Positions 36,909-47,040 of a DNA stretch of 50,725 bases are shown piece after piece (position 1 is the first letter of the stretch; each line of letters begins with the position of its first letter). Made by a program: the position numbers and the translations under genes. The stretch spans positions 1 to 50,725 of the forward strand of contig NZ_BPQO01000039.1 of NCBI RefSeq assembly GCF_022179285.1. The letters run 5' to 3'. The stretch is from Methylobacterium hispanicum (GTDB taxonomy: Bacteria > Pseudomonadota > Alphaproteobacteria > Rhizobiales > Beijerinckiaceae). The notes beneath the pieces were generated by a model. It was not told the origin of the DNA, ran no database searches, and saw only the letters and a list, made by a program, of their open reading frames with translations.

Positions 36909-36920
36909 CGGGGCGCCAGC

Positions 36921-38288
36921 GTGGCACTCAAGCTCGACCGCAGGGAACCGGGGGTCTGGATCTCGGTGGGCACCCATGTCGCCGTGGTGGCCGCCGCAAT
37001 CATCGGCATCTCGGCCCCGGCGCTGCCGGAGGCCCAGGAGGGCGTGCCCGTCGAGGTGATCACCGAGAACCAGTTCTCGGAGCTGACCAAGGGCGAGCGC
37101 AACGCCGAGAAGCCGCTCTCCGACGCCAAGCCCCGTGCCGACCGGCAAGCGGAAAAGTTCGAGGAGCGCGAGCCCGAGAACGCCAAGGTCGATTCGCCGA
37201 CCGCGCCCACCCGCACCGCCGACATGAAGGTCGCCAACGCCGACGCGATGGCGCTGCGCATGAGCGAGCCGGACCCCGCCGAGGAGCGGGCCAAGGCGGA
37301 GGCCAAGGCCGCGGAGGCCAAGGCCGCGGCGGAGAAGGCCGCGGCGGAGAAGGCCGCCGCCGAGAAGGCCGAGGCCGCCAAGGCCGCCAAGGCCGCCAAG
37401 GCTGCGGCCGCCGAGAAGGCCGCTGCCGAGAAGGCTGCCGCCGCCAAGGCCGAGGCGAAGGCGAAGGCCGAGGCCGCCAAGGCGGAAGCGGAGAAGCGCG
37501 AGGAACTCGCCAAGCTGATCGAGCGCGAGGAGGCGGAGGCCGCCGCCGAAGCGAAGGCCAAGGCCAAGGCGGATGCCGCCGCGAAGGCGAAGGCCGAGGC
37601 TGCTGCCAAGGCCAAGGCGGATGCCGCCGCGAAGGCCGAGGCCGAGCGCAAGGAGGCCGAGCACCAGAAGCAGATGGCCGAGAAGGCGGAGGCCGAGCGC
37701 GAGAAGGCGGAGGCCGCCGCCAAGGCCAAGGCGGAGGCCGCCGCGAAGGCCGAAGCCGCCGCCAAGGCCGCCAAGGCCAAGGCGATGGCGGATGCCAAGG
37801 CCAAGGCGGATGCCGAGGCCAAGGCCCGCAAGCAGGCCGAGATCGCCGACAAGTTCAACGCGGGCGACATCAAGTCCCTGCTCGCCTCGAAGTCGCCCTC
37901 GCAATCGACCGGTGCCACGGGCCGCGACGTGCAGCGCGTCGCCTCGCTCGGCGCGGCGACCGGGACGTCGCAGAAGCTCTCGCCCTCGATGCGCGACGCG
38001 CTCGTCGGCATGCTGCAGCAGCAGATCGAGCGTTGCTACTCGGCCCCGCCCGGCGCCTCGCAGGGCGTGATCCTGCCGGTGCTCGACATCCGCCTGAACC
38101 CGGACGGGACGCTGGGCAGCGAACCCCGGGTCATGCGCTCGGGCCAGAACGCGACCGACCAGTCGATCGCTTCGGCGGCGCTCCGCGCTGTGCGGCGCTG
38201 CGCGCCCTACAAGATCCCGGCCCAGTACGCGCCGTTCTACAACGACTGGAAAGCCATCAACGCGGAGTTCGAGTTCACGGCGACTTGA
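36921..38288 (+). CDS. tolA: TolA-like envelope protein
   Basis: A 455-aa protein linking the TolQR motor to the outer membrane. It has one N-terminal membrane helix (about 12-32), a very long Ala/Lys/Glu helix (about 105-315) built of AKAEAAAKAKAD-type repeats, and a C-terminal TonB-like domain (about 350-455) with VGMLQQQIERCYSAPPGAS, LDIRLNPDGTLGSEPRVM and RRCAPYKIPAQYAPFYNDWK. The start is GTG 36921, 12 bp after tolR. The helix carries 48-bp direct repeats in the DNA. Domain III is the part that binds TolB/Pal partners. Confidence 0.93.
   Translation: MALKLDRREPGVWISVGTHVAVVAAAIIGISAPALPEAQEGVPVEVITENQFSELTKGERNAEKPLSDAKPRADRQAEKFEEREPENAKVDSPTAPTRTADMKVANADAMALRMSEPDPAEERAKAEAKAAEAKAAAEKAAAEKAAAEKAEAAKAAKAAKAAAAEKAAAEKAAAAKAEAKAKAEAAKAEAEKREELAKLIEREEAEAAAEAKAKAKADAAAKAKAEAAAKAKADAAAKAEAERKEAEHQKQMAEKAEAEREKAEAAAKAKAEAAAKAEAAAKAAKAKAMADAKAKADAEAKARKQAEIADKFNAGDIKSLLASKSPSQSTGATGRDVQRVASLGAATGTSQKLSPSMRDALVGMLQQQIERCYSAPPGASQGVILPVLDIRLNPDGTLGSEPRVMRSGQNATDQSIASAALRAVRRCAPYKIPAQYAPFYNDWKAINAEFEFTAT
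37557..37636. repeat. Direct repeats in the tolA helix region
   Basis: A 32-bp segment at 37557-37588 is repeated exactly at 37605-37636, offset 48 bp (16 codons). Shorter imperfect copies of AAGGCCAAGGCGGATGCC recur near 37797. This encodes the AKAKADAAAKA helix. Confidence 0.8.
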
Positions 38289-38334
38289 CGCCCCGGCTCC
38301 CCCTGCACCGATCCAGCGACCGGACCTGACCAGC

Positions 38335-39675
38335 ATGCATCTCGCTCACCCGCGACGCCGCACGGCGCCGCTCGCCACGCTCCTGGCCTTCCTCGCCCCT
38401 CTTCTGGCCCTCGCGCTGCTCGGGCTGCCGGCCCAGGCGCAGCTCCAGCTGCGCATCGGCGGGGGCGCCTTCCAGCCGCTGCCGATCGCGATCGCCGACT
38501 TCGCGGGCGACCCGAGCCTCGGCGGCCTCGTCTCCGGGGTGGTCGCGAACAACCTGCGGCGCTCCGGCTACTTCACGCCGCTCGACAAGGGGCGCTTTCC
38601 CGAGAACCCCGCCTTCGACGCGGCGCCGGCCTTCGACAAGTGGCGCGCCACCGGCGTGCAGGGCCTCGTGACGGGCCGCGTCTCGCGCGACGGCGGGGGG
38701 CGGCTGAAGGTCGAGTTCCGACTCTGGGACGTGACGTCGGGCCAGCAGATGACCGGCCAGCAATACGCTACCGATCCGGCCAACGCCCGCCGCACCGGCC
38801 ACCTCATTTCCGACGCCGTGTATACGAAGATCACCGGCATCGGTCCGTGGTTCGACAGCCGCATCGCGTTCGTCGACGAGTCGGGCCCGAAGGAGAACCG
38901 CCGCAAGCGCCTGATGGTGATGGACCAGGACGGCGCCAACGTCCGCGCCATCACCACCGGCGAGAACGCCATCGTGGCGCCGCGCTACTCGCCCGCGACC
39001 CAGGACATCGCCTTCATGGCGCAGGCCACCGGCCACCAGCCGCGCGTGCAGGTGATCAACCTCGAGACCGGGACGCGGCAGGCGGTCGGCAACGTCGATT
39101 CGATGAGCGCGAGCCCGCGCTTCTCGCCGGACGGGCGCCGCCTCGTGATGAGCGTGCAGCAGGGCGGCAACGCCGACATCGTGACGATGGACCTCGCCTC
39201 GAAGGCGCAGCGCTCGATCACCAACGGCATGGCGATCGACACCTCGCCGACCTATTCGCCGGACGGCTCGCAGATCGTGTTCGAGTCCGACCGCGGCGGC
39301 TCGCAGCAGATCTACGTGATGGGTGCCGACGGCTCGAACCCGCGCCGCATCTCCTTCGGCGAGGGCTCGGCCTCGCAGCCGGCGTGGTCGCCGCGCGGCG
39401 ACCTCATCGCCTTCACGCGCCAGCGCAAGGGCGGCTTCGCCATCTGCGTGATGAAGCCGGACGGTTCGGGCGAGCGGGTGCTCACGGAAGGCTTCCACAA
39501 CGAGGGCCCGACCTTCGCGCCGAACGGCCAGTACGTGCTGTTCTTCCGCGATCCGGGCGGCCAGGGCGGCGGCAAGCTCTACATGGTCGACATCACCGGC
39601 AAGGTGGAGCAGCCCGTGCCGACCCCCTCCTACGCCTCCGATCCGACTTGGTCGCCGCTGCTCGCGGGGCGGTGA
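38335..39675 (+). CDS. tolB: Tol-Pal translocation protein TolB
   Basis: A 446-aa periplasmic protein with a signal peptide (residues 1-33, ..LGLPAQA), an N-terminal TolB domain (about 35-165, QLQLRIGGGAFQPLPIAIADF) and a six-bladed beta-propeller of PD40 repeats (SPRFSPDGRRLVMS, SPTYSPDGSQIVFESDRGG, QPAWSPRGDLIAFTRQ, GPTFAPNGQYVLFF). It binds Pal and TolA at the division site. It is the last tol gene here: the pal and ybgF genes normally next are absent. Confidence 0.97.
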   Translation: MHLAHPRRRTAPLATLLAFLAPLLALALLGLPAQAQLQLRIGGGAFQPLPIAIADFAGDPSLGGLVSGVVANNLRRSGYFTPLDKGRFPENPAFDAAPAFDKWRATGVQGLVTGRVSRDGGGRLKVEFRLWDVTSGQQMTGQQYATDPANARRTGHLISDAVYTKITGIGPWFDSRIAFVDESGPKENRRKRLMVMDQDGANVRAITTGENAIVAPRYSPATQDIAFMAQATGHQPRVQVINLETGTRQAVGNVDSMSASPRFSPDGRRLVMSVQQGGNADIVTMDLASKAQRSITNGMAIDTSPTYSPDGSQIVFESDRGGSQQIYVMGADGSNPRRISFGEGSASQPAWSPRGDLIAFTRQRKGGFAICVMKPDGSGERVLTEGFHNEGPTFAPNGQYVLFFRDPGGQGGGKLYMVDITGKVEQPVPTPSYASDPTWSPLLAGR

Positions 39676-39682
39676 GGGGCGC

Positions 39683-40753
39683 TCACCAGTCCGGTTCCAG
39701 GCGGTCGTGCGCGCGCTCGGGCGCGTCGTCCGGGAGCAGCGACGGCGCCTCCCGGCGCAGGGCGGCGGGCAGCGCCCGCAAGGCCGGATCGTCGAAGCCG
39801 AGATGCGGCAGGTAGCGGGCGACGAGGGCCGCGACCAGTTCCGCCTGTGCCCGGTCGCGGCGTCGCTTGCCGGGATCGCGGTCGTCCCGCGACGACAGCC
39901 AAGCCTTGTGTAGGGCGAAGGCGCGGGGATCGGGCACCACCATCTCCGCCGGGTAGCCGCGCAGGTCTAGGACCGTCGCCGTCACCTTCGGGCTGTTCAC
40001 GAGCCACGCGAGACCGGTGATCTCCGCCGCGACCAGATCGTCCGCCTCGGCGCCGATCCGCCGCGGCTCGCTCGGGCGGATCGGATCCTTCCCGGCCGGC
40101 GTGATCAGATCGACGATGTAGCCGTCCCGGTTCGCGGCGCGGAAGCCGCCCTTGCGCAGGATCTCGAACGAGTGATCGACCTTTTTGAGAAGGCCGACCA
40201 CACCGTTCGCGGTCACCTCCGGTGCGACGAGTTTCAGGCTCGTCCGCGCGTCGTAGAGCAGGTCGATGTCGGCGGTCTCGAGCCGGGACTCGGCGATCTG
40301 AACGCCCGCCATCCGCTCGTAGACGAAGAGGGCGTTGGTGCCGACCGTCGCGACAATGGGCCGGGATAGGCCGGACTCGGCCAGCGCCCGCAGGATGCGC
40401 GCGGCGATGACCGGCATCCTGCCGAGTTGCTCGGCGCGGCTGACGGCCGCCATCCGGTCGAGCCGCCGCGCGAGGTCGGCGCTGCGCGCGCGGGCACGAG
40501 CTCGCCCCTCCGTGAAACGCGCGTGCAGCGCCTCCGTCTCCGCGCTTCGCGGACCGAGCGATTTCCAGGTGCCGGCCCGCGCGCGGTAGAGGTAGGATCC
40601 GCCGCTCACCGTCTTCCAGGCCATCGAACCGGCGAACCGGTCGCCGAGCTCGGCGCGCGCCTCTCGATACGCCTCGAACACCTGCTCGGTGTTGATGAGC
40701 TGGCGCACCTGATCGCCATCGAGTTCCCGGTAGCCCGGCGCTTCCGGATCCAT
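39683..40753 (-). CDS. GSU2403-family nucleotidyltransferase-fold protein
   Basis: A 356-aa protein of the GSU2403 type. An N-terminal helical region is followed by a minimal nucleotidyltransferase core: VATVGTNALFVYE (G138-N140) and TADIDLLYDA (D162, D164, the metal-site pattern). The C-terminal half has AEITGLAWLVNSPKV and a helical stretch ending in LPHLGFDDP. Families of this fold include abortive-infection AbiEii-like toxins, but no antitoxin partner is visible here. It ends 7 bp from the tolB stop on the opposite strand, suggesting insertion into the tol-pal cluster. Function unknown; the family call is by motif. Confidence 0.75.
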   Translation of the reverse strand: MDPEAPGYRELDGDQVRQLINTEQVFEAYREARAELGDRFAGSMAWKTVSGGSYLYRARAGTWKSLGPRSAETEALHARFTEGRARARARSADLARRLDRMAAVSRAEQLGRMPVIAARILRALAESGLSRPIVATVGTNALFVYERMAGVQIAESRLETADIDLLYDARTSLKLVAPEVTANGVVGLLKKVDHSFEILRKGGFRAANRDGYIVDLITPAGKDPIRPSEPRRIGAEADDLVAAEITGLAWLVNSPKVTATVLDLRGYPAEMVVPDPRAFALHKAWLSSRDDRDPGKRRRDRAQAELVAALVARYLPHLGFDDPALRALPAALRREAPSLLPDDAPERAHDRLEPDW

Positions 40754-40801
40754 GACGCCCCACCGTCATCAAAGTGAATCAAGGTGCTGATGTAACAGGG
40801 T

Positions 40802-40841
40802 TTATCCATAATCGGTACCGGTTTGGTCGCGAAATGGATAA
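40802..40841. promoter_or_regulatory. AT-rich inverted repeat upstream of the GSU2403-type gene
   Basis: Perfect arms TTATCCAT (40802-40809) and ATGGATAA (40834-40841) with a 24-bp spacer that contains the palindrome CGGTACCG (40813-40820). It lies in the 107-bp gap between the MFS gene and the nucleotidyltransferase gene and could be an operator. No T-tract, so not a terminator. Confidence 0.5.
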
Positions 40842-40860
40842 TGGGGTGGAGGCGGACCTC

Positions 40861-42093
40861 TCACCCCTCTTTCAGCAGCCGGTCTCGGTCGCGCAGGGCC
40901 GGGAACAGCCGGCCCCACGCCACCGCGATCAGCACCGTGATCGCGCCGCCCGCCACCACGGCCGGCACGGCGCCCAATGCCGCGGCCAGCAGGCCGGACT
41001 CGAACTCGCCGAGCTCGTTCGAGGCGCCGATGAAGACCGTGTTCACCGCCGCGACCCGGCCCCGCATGGCGTCCGGGGTCTCGCCCTGGACGAAGCTCTG
41101 GCGGACGTAGACGCTGATCATGTCGGCCGCGCCCGTCACGAACAGGCAGAGCATCGAGAGCGTGAGCGAGGTCGAGAGGCCGAACACCACGATGGCGAGG
41201 CCGAACACGGCGACCGCCCGGAGCATCCGGGCGCCCGCGTGGCGGCGCAGCGGACGGTAGGCGAGCCAGATCGCCATGGTGACGGCGCCCGCCGCCGGCA
41301 TGCTGCGCAGGGCCCCGAGGCCGAGGGGCCCGACATGCAGCACCTCGGCGGCGAAGATCGGCAGGAGCGCGGTGGCGCCGCCGAACAGCACGGCGAAGAG
41401 GTCGAGGCTGATCGCGCCGAGCACCACGGGCTGCGAGCGGATATAGGCGAGCCCGGCCGAGAGCGTGGCCCAGCTGACCCGCGGCCGCTCACCCGAAGCC
41501 GCGGGCCGGAAGCGGATGGCAGCGACCAGAAGGGCGGCGAGCGCGAAGCTGGCCCCCGCCCCGCCGAACACCACCGCCGGCCCCGCCGCGTAGAGCAGGC
41601 CCCCCGCCGCCGGGCCCAGCACGGAGGAGGTCTGCCAGAGCGAGGCGTTCCAGGCGATGGCGCCGCCGAACAGCTCGCGGGAGACCAGCGTCGGCAGGAG
41701 CGCCTGCAGCGCCGGGTTGGCGAAGGCGCGGCCGGTGCCGACGAGGATCACCAGCCCGTAGACCGGCCACACGGCCTGCGCCCCGGAGAGCGCGTAGGCG
41801 AGCAGCCCGAAGCTGGTGGCCGCCTGCACGCCGAAGCTGACCGCCGCCACGAGCCGCCGGTCGTAGGTGTCGGCGACGTGGCCGGTGATGAGCGCGGCGA
41901 GCATCGCCGGCAGGAAGCCCGCCAGCCCGACGAGGCCGAGCGCCAGGGCGGATTTGGTGAGGTCGTAGACGAACCAGCCGATCGCCACCGCCTGCATCTG
42001 GTAGGCGAGGCCGGTGAGGAAGCGGGCCGCACCGAACAGGCGGAAATCGCCGTTGCGGAAGACGGCCCAGCCGGTGGTCGCGCGTGTGGACAT
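40861..42093 (-). CDS. MFS transporter
   Basis: A 410-aa inner-membrane major facilitator of the enterobactin-exporter (EntS)-like/MFS_3 group. Seen: NGDFRLFGAARFLTGLAYQMQAVAIGWFVYDLT at the start, GHVADTYDRRLV (loop 2-3 motif), and about 12 hydrophobic segments. Substrate unknown; exporters of siderophores or drugs are typical of the group. ATG 42093 (MSTRATTGW) was preferred over the in-frame upstream start because the extension is not family-like. It is on the same strand as divL, 70 bp downstream of it. Confidence 0.88.
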   Translation of the reverse strand: MSTRATTGWAVFRNGDFRLFGAARFLTGLAYQMQAVAIGWFVYDLTKSALALGLVGLAGFLPAMLAALITGHVADTYDRRLVAAVSFGVQAATSFGLLAYALSGAQAVWPVYGLVILVGTGRAFANPALQALLPTLVSRELFGGAIAWNASLWQTSSVLGPAAGGLLYAAGPAVVFGGAGASFALAALLVAAIRFRPAASGERPRVSWATLSAGLAYIRSQPVVLGAISLDLFAVLFGGATALLPIFAAEVLHVGPLGLGALRSMPAAGAVTMAIWLAYRPLRRHAGARMLRAVAVFGLAIVVFGLSTSLTLSMLCLFVTGAADMISVYVRQSFVQGETPDAMRGRVAAVNTVFIGASNELGEFESGLLAAALGAVPAVVAGGAITVLIAVAWGRLFPALRDRDRLLKEG

Positions 42094-42163
42094 GGCAGGC
42101 GTGCTGGGATCCCGGGCCCGACGCGTCAAGCGATCCGCGCCGCACGCCTGCGTGATCGGCCGG

Positions 42164-44644
42164 CTACTCGGCCGCCTCCACCTGCGCCTCGGGATCGACC
42201 AGCGGGAAGCTGCAGGTGACGCATGTGCCGGCGCCCGGGCTCGATTCGAGCGTGACCCGGCCGCCGTGCAACTCCACGAAGGAGCGCACGATCGAGAGGC
42301 CGAGGCCGACGCCGCGGTGGCGGGTGCCGAGCGTCCGGCTCTCGAAGCGGTCGAAGACGAGCGCCGCGACCTCGGCCGGCATGCCGACGCCGTGGTCGCG
42401 CACGCTGAGCGTCAGGTCGGTCGCGGTGCGGCGCGCGCGCACCTCGATGCGCTCGCCCGGATGCGAGAAGCCGACGGCGTTCGAGAGCAGGTTGAACAGG
42501 ATCTGCCGCACGCGCTTGCCGTCGGCGTAGATGCTGCCGATGCCGGCCGGCACGTCGAGCTGCACGCTGAGCCGTGATTCCGCGAGCCGGTCCTCGATGC
42601 CGCGCATCGCCGCCTCGACGGTGGCGGGCACGTCGACCATCTCGCGCTGCAGCTCTAGCGAGCCGGCATCGATCGAGGCGAGGTCGAGGATGTCGTTGAT
42701 GATGACGAGGAGCGCGCCCGAGGAGCGCATGATGTGCTCGGAATACTCGCGCTGGCGCACGTTGAGCGCTCCGACCGTTTCGTCGCCGAGCAGCTGCGTG
42801 AAGCCGATGATGTTGGTGAGCGGCGAGCGCAGCTCGTAGGAGACGTGGTGGACGAAGCTGTCGCGCAGCTGCGCGGCCTTCTCCAGGGCGTCGTTCTTCT
42901 CGGTCAGCGCCCGCTCGACGTTCACGCTCGCGGTCACGTCGATGAGGGTGATGAGCGTGGCGCCGTCCGGCAGCGGCTGGGCGGTGCAGTCGAGCACGGT
43001 GCCGTCCACCACCTCCAGCCGGCAGGCGAGGCCCTCGCGGCTCTCCAGGCCGACGACGCGGTCGCGGATGTCGAGCCAGGGCTCCTCGGCGGGCGCGAGG
43101 CGCCGGCAGGCCTCGATCACCGCCTCGACGCGCGGGCGCTCGGCGACGAGTTCCGGGTCGAGGCGCCAGAAGGCCGAGAAGGCGCGGTTGGCGAGCGTGA
43201 GGCGCCCGTCGCCGCCGAACACGGCCACGGGCTCGCGCAGGGTGTCGAGCGTCTCGGCCTGCACCCGCATCAGGGCGTTGTAGCGGGATTCGAGGTTCAC
43301 CCGGTCCGAGACGTCGTCGAACAGGTAGGTCAGCCCCCCTTGCGGGTTCGGGTCGGCGACGACCCGAAGGGTCCGGCCATCCTGCAGGTACCACCAGGTC
43401 TCGTTGGCCTCCACCGCCCGGTAGGCCGCCAGAACCCCCTGCTTCCAGGCGCGAAAATCGGCGTGCTCCTCCAGCTTCCGCTCGGCGCGCAGGTGGTCGA
43501 GGATCTCGCCGTCCGAGGGGCGCCCCTCCAGGAAGGCGGCGTCGAGGTCCCAGAGCTGGCGGTAGGCGGCGTTGTGGAAGATCAGGCGCTGGCGGTCGTC
43601 GAACATCGCCACCGCGGTCGGCAGCTGGTCGAGGGTGCGCACGTTGGCGTTCATCTGCCGCTGCAGGTCGGCGCGTACGCTCTCCAGCTCCGAGACGTCG
43701 ACCGCGATGCCGACCCGGCCGCTGTCGGCGCGGCTCTCGAACACGTCGAGCACCCGGCGGCTGCCCGCGACCACGGCGGAGAGGCGGGCCACCGTCGGGC
43801 CCGCGCCGCGCCGCGCGGCGTCCTCGCGCGCCACGGTCTCGCGGGCCGGCCGGTCGAGGAGCTCCAGCCCCTGGTCGAGGGCCGCCTCGCGGGAGGGCGC
43901 CTCGACGGCCGCCGCGTAGGCCGTGTTGACCCAGGCGAGCCCGCCCTCGCGGTTGCGCCGCCAGACCGGCTGCGGGATCGCGTCGAGGAGCGCGGCCAGC
44001 GCGGCCACGCCCCGGCGGGCCTCGTCCAGGGTCTCGCGCAGCTCCGCGATCTCACGGCGCTCCTCGCTGGTCTCGCGCAGGCGCAGCAGAGCCCGGCCGG
44101 CCACCGCCTGCCCCTGCGCCTCGATGCTGCGCCCGTCCTGGCTGCGGAGCGCGAGGTGGAAGCCGGTGCCGCGCACCAGCAGCGCCTCGACCGCCGCCTC
44201 GATCGCGCCCGCGTCGGCGGGCAGAAGCCAGGAGCCGAAGGCGAGCACGCGCCGCGCCGCGCCCGCGGCCGATCGGCCGTCGAAGGCGAGGCCGACATCG
44301 CCCTCGATCACCGGCTCGCTGCGGGCGTTCCAGGTCACGATGATCTGGCGCTCGGCGTTGAGCAGCATCTCGGCCCGGTCGTGGGCGCCCCGCAGCGCGT
44401 CCAGCGCCGCGGCCTGCTCGCGGTCGCGCCGGGTCCAGCGGGCGCGCTCGCGCAGGTGCAGCAGCGAGAGGATCGTGGCGAAGGCGAGCAGGCCGCCCAG
44501 CACCGAGAGGCTCGCCACGCCGTGCATGTGGAGCGCCGCGGCCGGATCCGCGGGCGCCGCCCAGGCGGCCCCGAGGCAGAACAGGGCGCCGACGACGAGT
44601 GCGCCGACGCGGGCCGCGAGCCGCGCCGTCCGTTCGAGACCCAT
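42164..44644 (-). CDS. divL: DivL-like pseudo-histidine kinase (tyrosine at the phosphoacceptor site)
   Basis: An 826-aa membrane protein of the CtrA cell-cycle pathway. Seen: N-terminal hydrophobic segments (about 10-32 and 40-62), several PAS-like domains (about 90-590, for example LLDAIPQPVWRRNREGGLAWVN and TAVAMFDDRQRLIFHN), a HisKA-like segment VSYELRSPLTNIIGF whose usual histidine is tyrosine (Y603), and an HATPase with NLLSNAVGF and DHGVGMP. In Caulobacter DivL the same tyrosine is present and the protein modulates CckA. I chose ATG 44644 because GATGAGG precedes it; ATG 44656 or GTG 44749 are alternatives. Location next to ahcY is the usual Rhizobiales arrangement, from memory. Confidence 0.85.
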   Translation of the reverse strand: MGLERTARLAARVGALVVGALFCLGAAWAAPADPAAALHMHGVASLSVLGGLLAFATILSLLHLRERARWTRRDREQAAALDALRGAHDRAEMLLNAERQIIVTWNARSEPVIEGDVGLAFDGRSAAGAARRVLAFGSWLLPADAGAIEAAVEALLVRGTGFHLALRSQDGRSIEAQGQAVAGRALLRLRETSEERREIAELRETLDEARRGVAALAALLDAIPQPVWRRNREGGLAWVNTAYAAAVEAPSREAALDQGLELLDRPARETVAREDAARRGAGPTVARLSAVVAGSRRVLDVFESRADSGRVGIAVDVSELESVRADLQRQMNANVRTLDQLPTAVAMFDDRQRLIFHNAAYRQLWDLDAAFLEGRPSDGEILDHLRAERKLEEHADFRAWKQGVLAAYRAVEANETWWYLQDGRTLRVVADPNPQGGLTYLFDDVSDRVNLESRYNALMRVQAETLDTLREPVAVFGGDGRLTLANRAFSAFWRLDPELVAERPRVEAVIEACRRLAPAEEPWLDIRDRVVGLESREGLACRLEVVDGTVLDCTAQPLPDGATLITLIDVTASVNVERALTEKNDALEKAAQLRDSFVHHVSYELRSPLTNIIGFTQLLGDETVGALNVRQREYSEHIMRSSGALLVIINDILDLASIDAGSLELQREMVDVPATVEAAMRGIEDRLAESRLSVQLDVPAGIGSIYADGKRVRQILFNLLSNAVGFSHPGERIEVRARRTATDLTLSVRDHGVGMPAEVAALVFDRFESRTLGTRHRGVGLGLSIVRSFVELHGGRVTLESSPGAGTCVTCSFPLVDPEAQVEAAE

Positions 44645-44965
44645 GACCCGCCTCATCCCTCGACCACCGATGAGGCCGGCGCGCGCGATCGCGCGGCGCA
44701 CGCGGCACCGTTCCGGCCGGCCGATCCTCGCGGACCGGCGGCGCGTCACCTCATCTGAAGATTCGATTCACCTTAGCGCGGGGGCGAATCGCGCCGGAAG
44801 GGGTTTGCGCGCAGGGCCGGGAGCCGGGGCGCACGCCGCGCGCGCGCGACACACAGAAGACACAGTTCGCTACCCCGGTGCAGGGTTGACAAAACGTAAA
44901 GAGCCCGGCGCGACGGCCGGGCTCGATAGAGCTCAAGAAAATTTTGAGCGGCGGGCCGAGGGCCC
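44645..44965. other. Intergenic region between ahcY and divL
   Basis: 321 bp with the ahcY terminator and a second hairpin GCTCAA (44931-44936)/TTGAGC (44944-44949). The rest, including a GCGCGCGCGC stretch near 44840, holds nothing I can name. Confidence 0.5.
44901..44924 (-). terminator. Rho-independent terminator of ahcY
   Basis: Stem GAGCCCGGC (44901-44909) and GCCGGGCTC (44916-44924). On the minus strand it is followed by TTTACGTTTTGTC, a T-rich tail. It lies 42 bp after the ahcY stop; a smaller hairpin (44931-44949) sits between the two. Confidence 0.8.
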
Positions 44966-46366
<1,401 letters not shown>

Positions 46367-46468
46367 GGGGTCTGAAGCTCCGTCTCTGAGGCTCTGGGTC
46401 GGGTGCGGGCGGCCGGCGCGCGGGGGCCTTCTCCCCACACACCGGCCGCGACCGCGTCGGCGAGGCCT

Positions 46469-46498
46469 GTAGCAGGTCGAGACGGAGGAGGCAATCAA
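46469..46498 (-). promoter_or_regulatory. Candidate ahcY promoter
   Basis: On the minus strand TTGATT (46498-46493) and TGCTAC (46474-46469) are separated by 18 bp, next to the palindrome at 46501-46518. Weak consensus match; inferred. Confidence 0.35.
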
Positions 46499-46500
46499 GA

Positions 46501-46518
46501 CATAAAGATGTCTTTATG
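46501..46518. promoter_or_regulatory. SahR-like operator upstream of ahcY
   Basis: Perfect palindrome CATAAAGA-TG-TCTTTATG, AT-rich in a GC-rich region. It resembles the ATAAAGATATCTTTAT type of site assigned to ArsR-family SahR, which controls ahcY and methionine genes in proteobacteria. The assignment is by recollection of the consensus. It lies beside a promoter-like pair. Confidence 0.6.
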
Positions 46519-46570
46519 CCTGTTCTGAGCGGCCCCGGCATCTCCGGGGCCGGTGCGGTGCATCCGGCCG

Positions 46571-46954
46571 TCAGTCCCGGCCGCGGACGAGCCAGCCCAG
46601 GCCGAAGGCCACCGCGGCGACGATGGCGACCGTCGTTGCGCGGTTCTCGTTCGCCCGGTGCGCCAGGGCCCGGCCGTGCCGCTCGGCCCGGTCGCGGTAG
46701 TGCCGGCCGCGGGATTCCGCCTCGTCGTAGAGCGCCTGCCCACGCTCGCGCGCCTCGTGGGCGAGGTGGCGGCCGTCGCGGGCGAGATCCTCGGCCGCGT
46801 CGCGGGCGCGGCCGTAGGCGTACTGCGCCGCGCCCGCGGCCTGATCGATCGCGCCCTCGATCTGACGACCCGGCCGACCGCCGACGGCGCCGACGGCGGT
46901 CTTGGCGCGGCCGCGCAGGTTGCGGACGCCACCCTCGATGTGATCGCGGTTCAT
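46571..46954 (-). CDS. CsbD/ElaB-like membrane-anchored stress protein
   Basis: A 127-aa protein. The first 30 residues (MNRDHIEGGVRNLRGRAKTAVGAVGG) look like a CsbD domain. A charged amphipathic helix rich in Arg/Ala/Glu follows (about 35-100), and the C-terminus is a membrane helix (VAIVAAVAFGLGWLVRGRD) like ElaB/YqjD, which bind ribosomes at the membrane in stationary phase. It follows the csbD gene (87 bp, with a terminator between), suggesting a stress role; no promoter of its own stands out. Confidence 0.75.
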   Translation of the reverse strand: MNRDHIEGGVRNLRGRAKTAVGAVGGRPGRQIEGAIDQAAGAAQYAYGRARDAAEDLARDGRHLAHEARERGQALYDEAESRGRHYRDRAERHGRALAHRANENRATTVAIVAAVAFGLGWLVRGRD

Positions 46955-46993
46955 CTCTCTTCCTCTCTCTCGATTCCTCAGGCCGAAAACGAA

Positions 46994-47016
46994 GAAGGCC
47001 GGCTGAGCCGGCCTTC
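46994..47016 (-). terminator. Terminator downstream of csbD
   Basis: Perfect stem GAAGGCCGGC (46994-47003) and GCCGGCCTTC (47007-47016) with a 3-nt loop; on the minus strand the tail is TTCGTTTTCGG. It stands between csbD and the following gene. Confidence 0.8.
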
Positions 47017-47040
47017 CTTAATGGATCGGCGGTGGGAGGC

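Noticed and set aside
46367..46500. SAH or SAM riboswitch in the ahcY leader
   Set aside because: The leader is GC-rich but I could not match the conserved core of a known SAH or SAM riboswitch; a covariance-model search would settle it.
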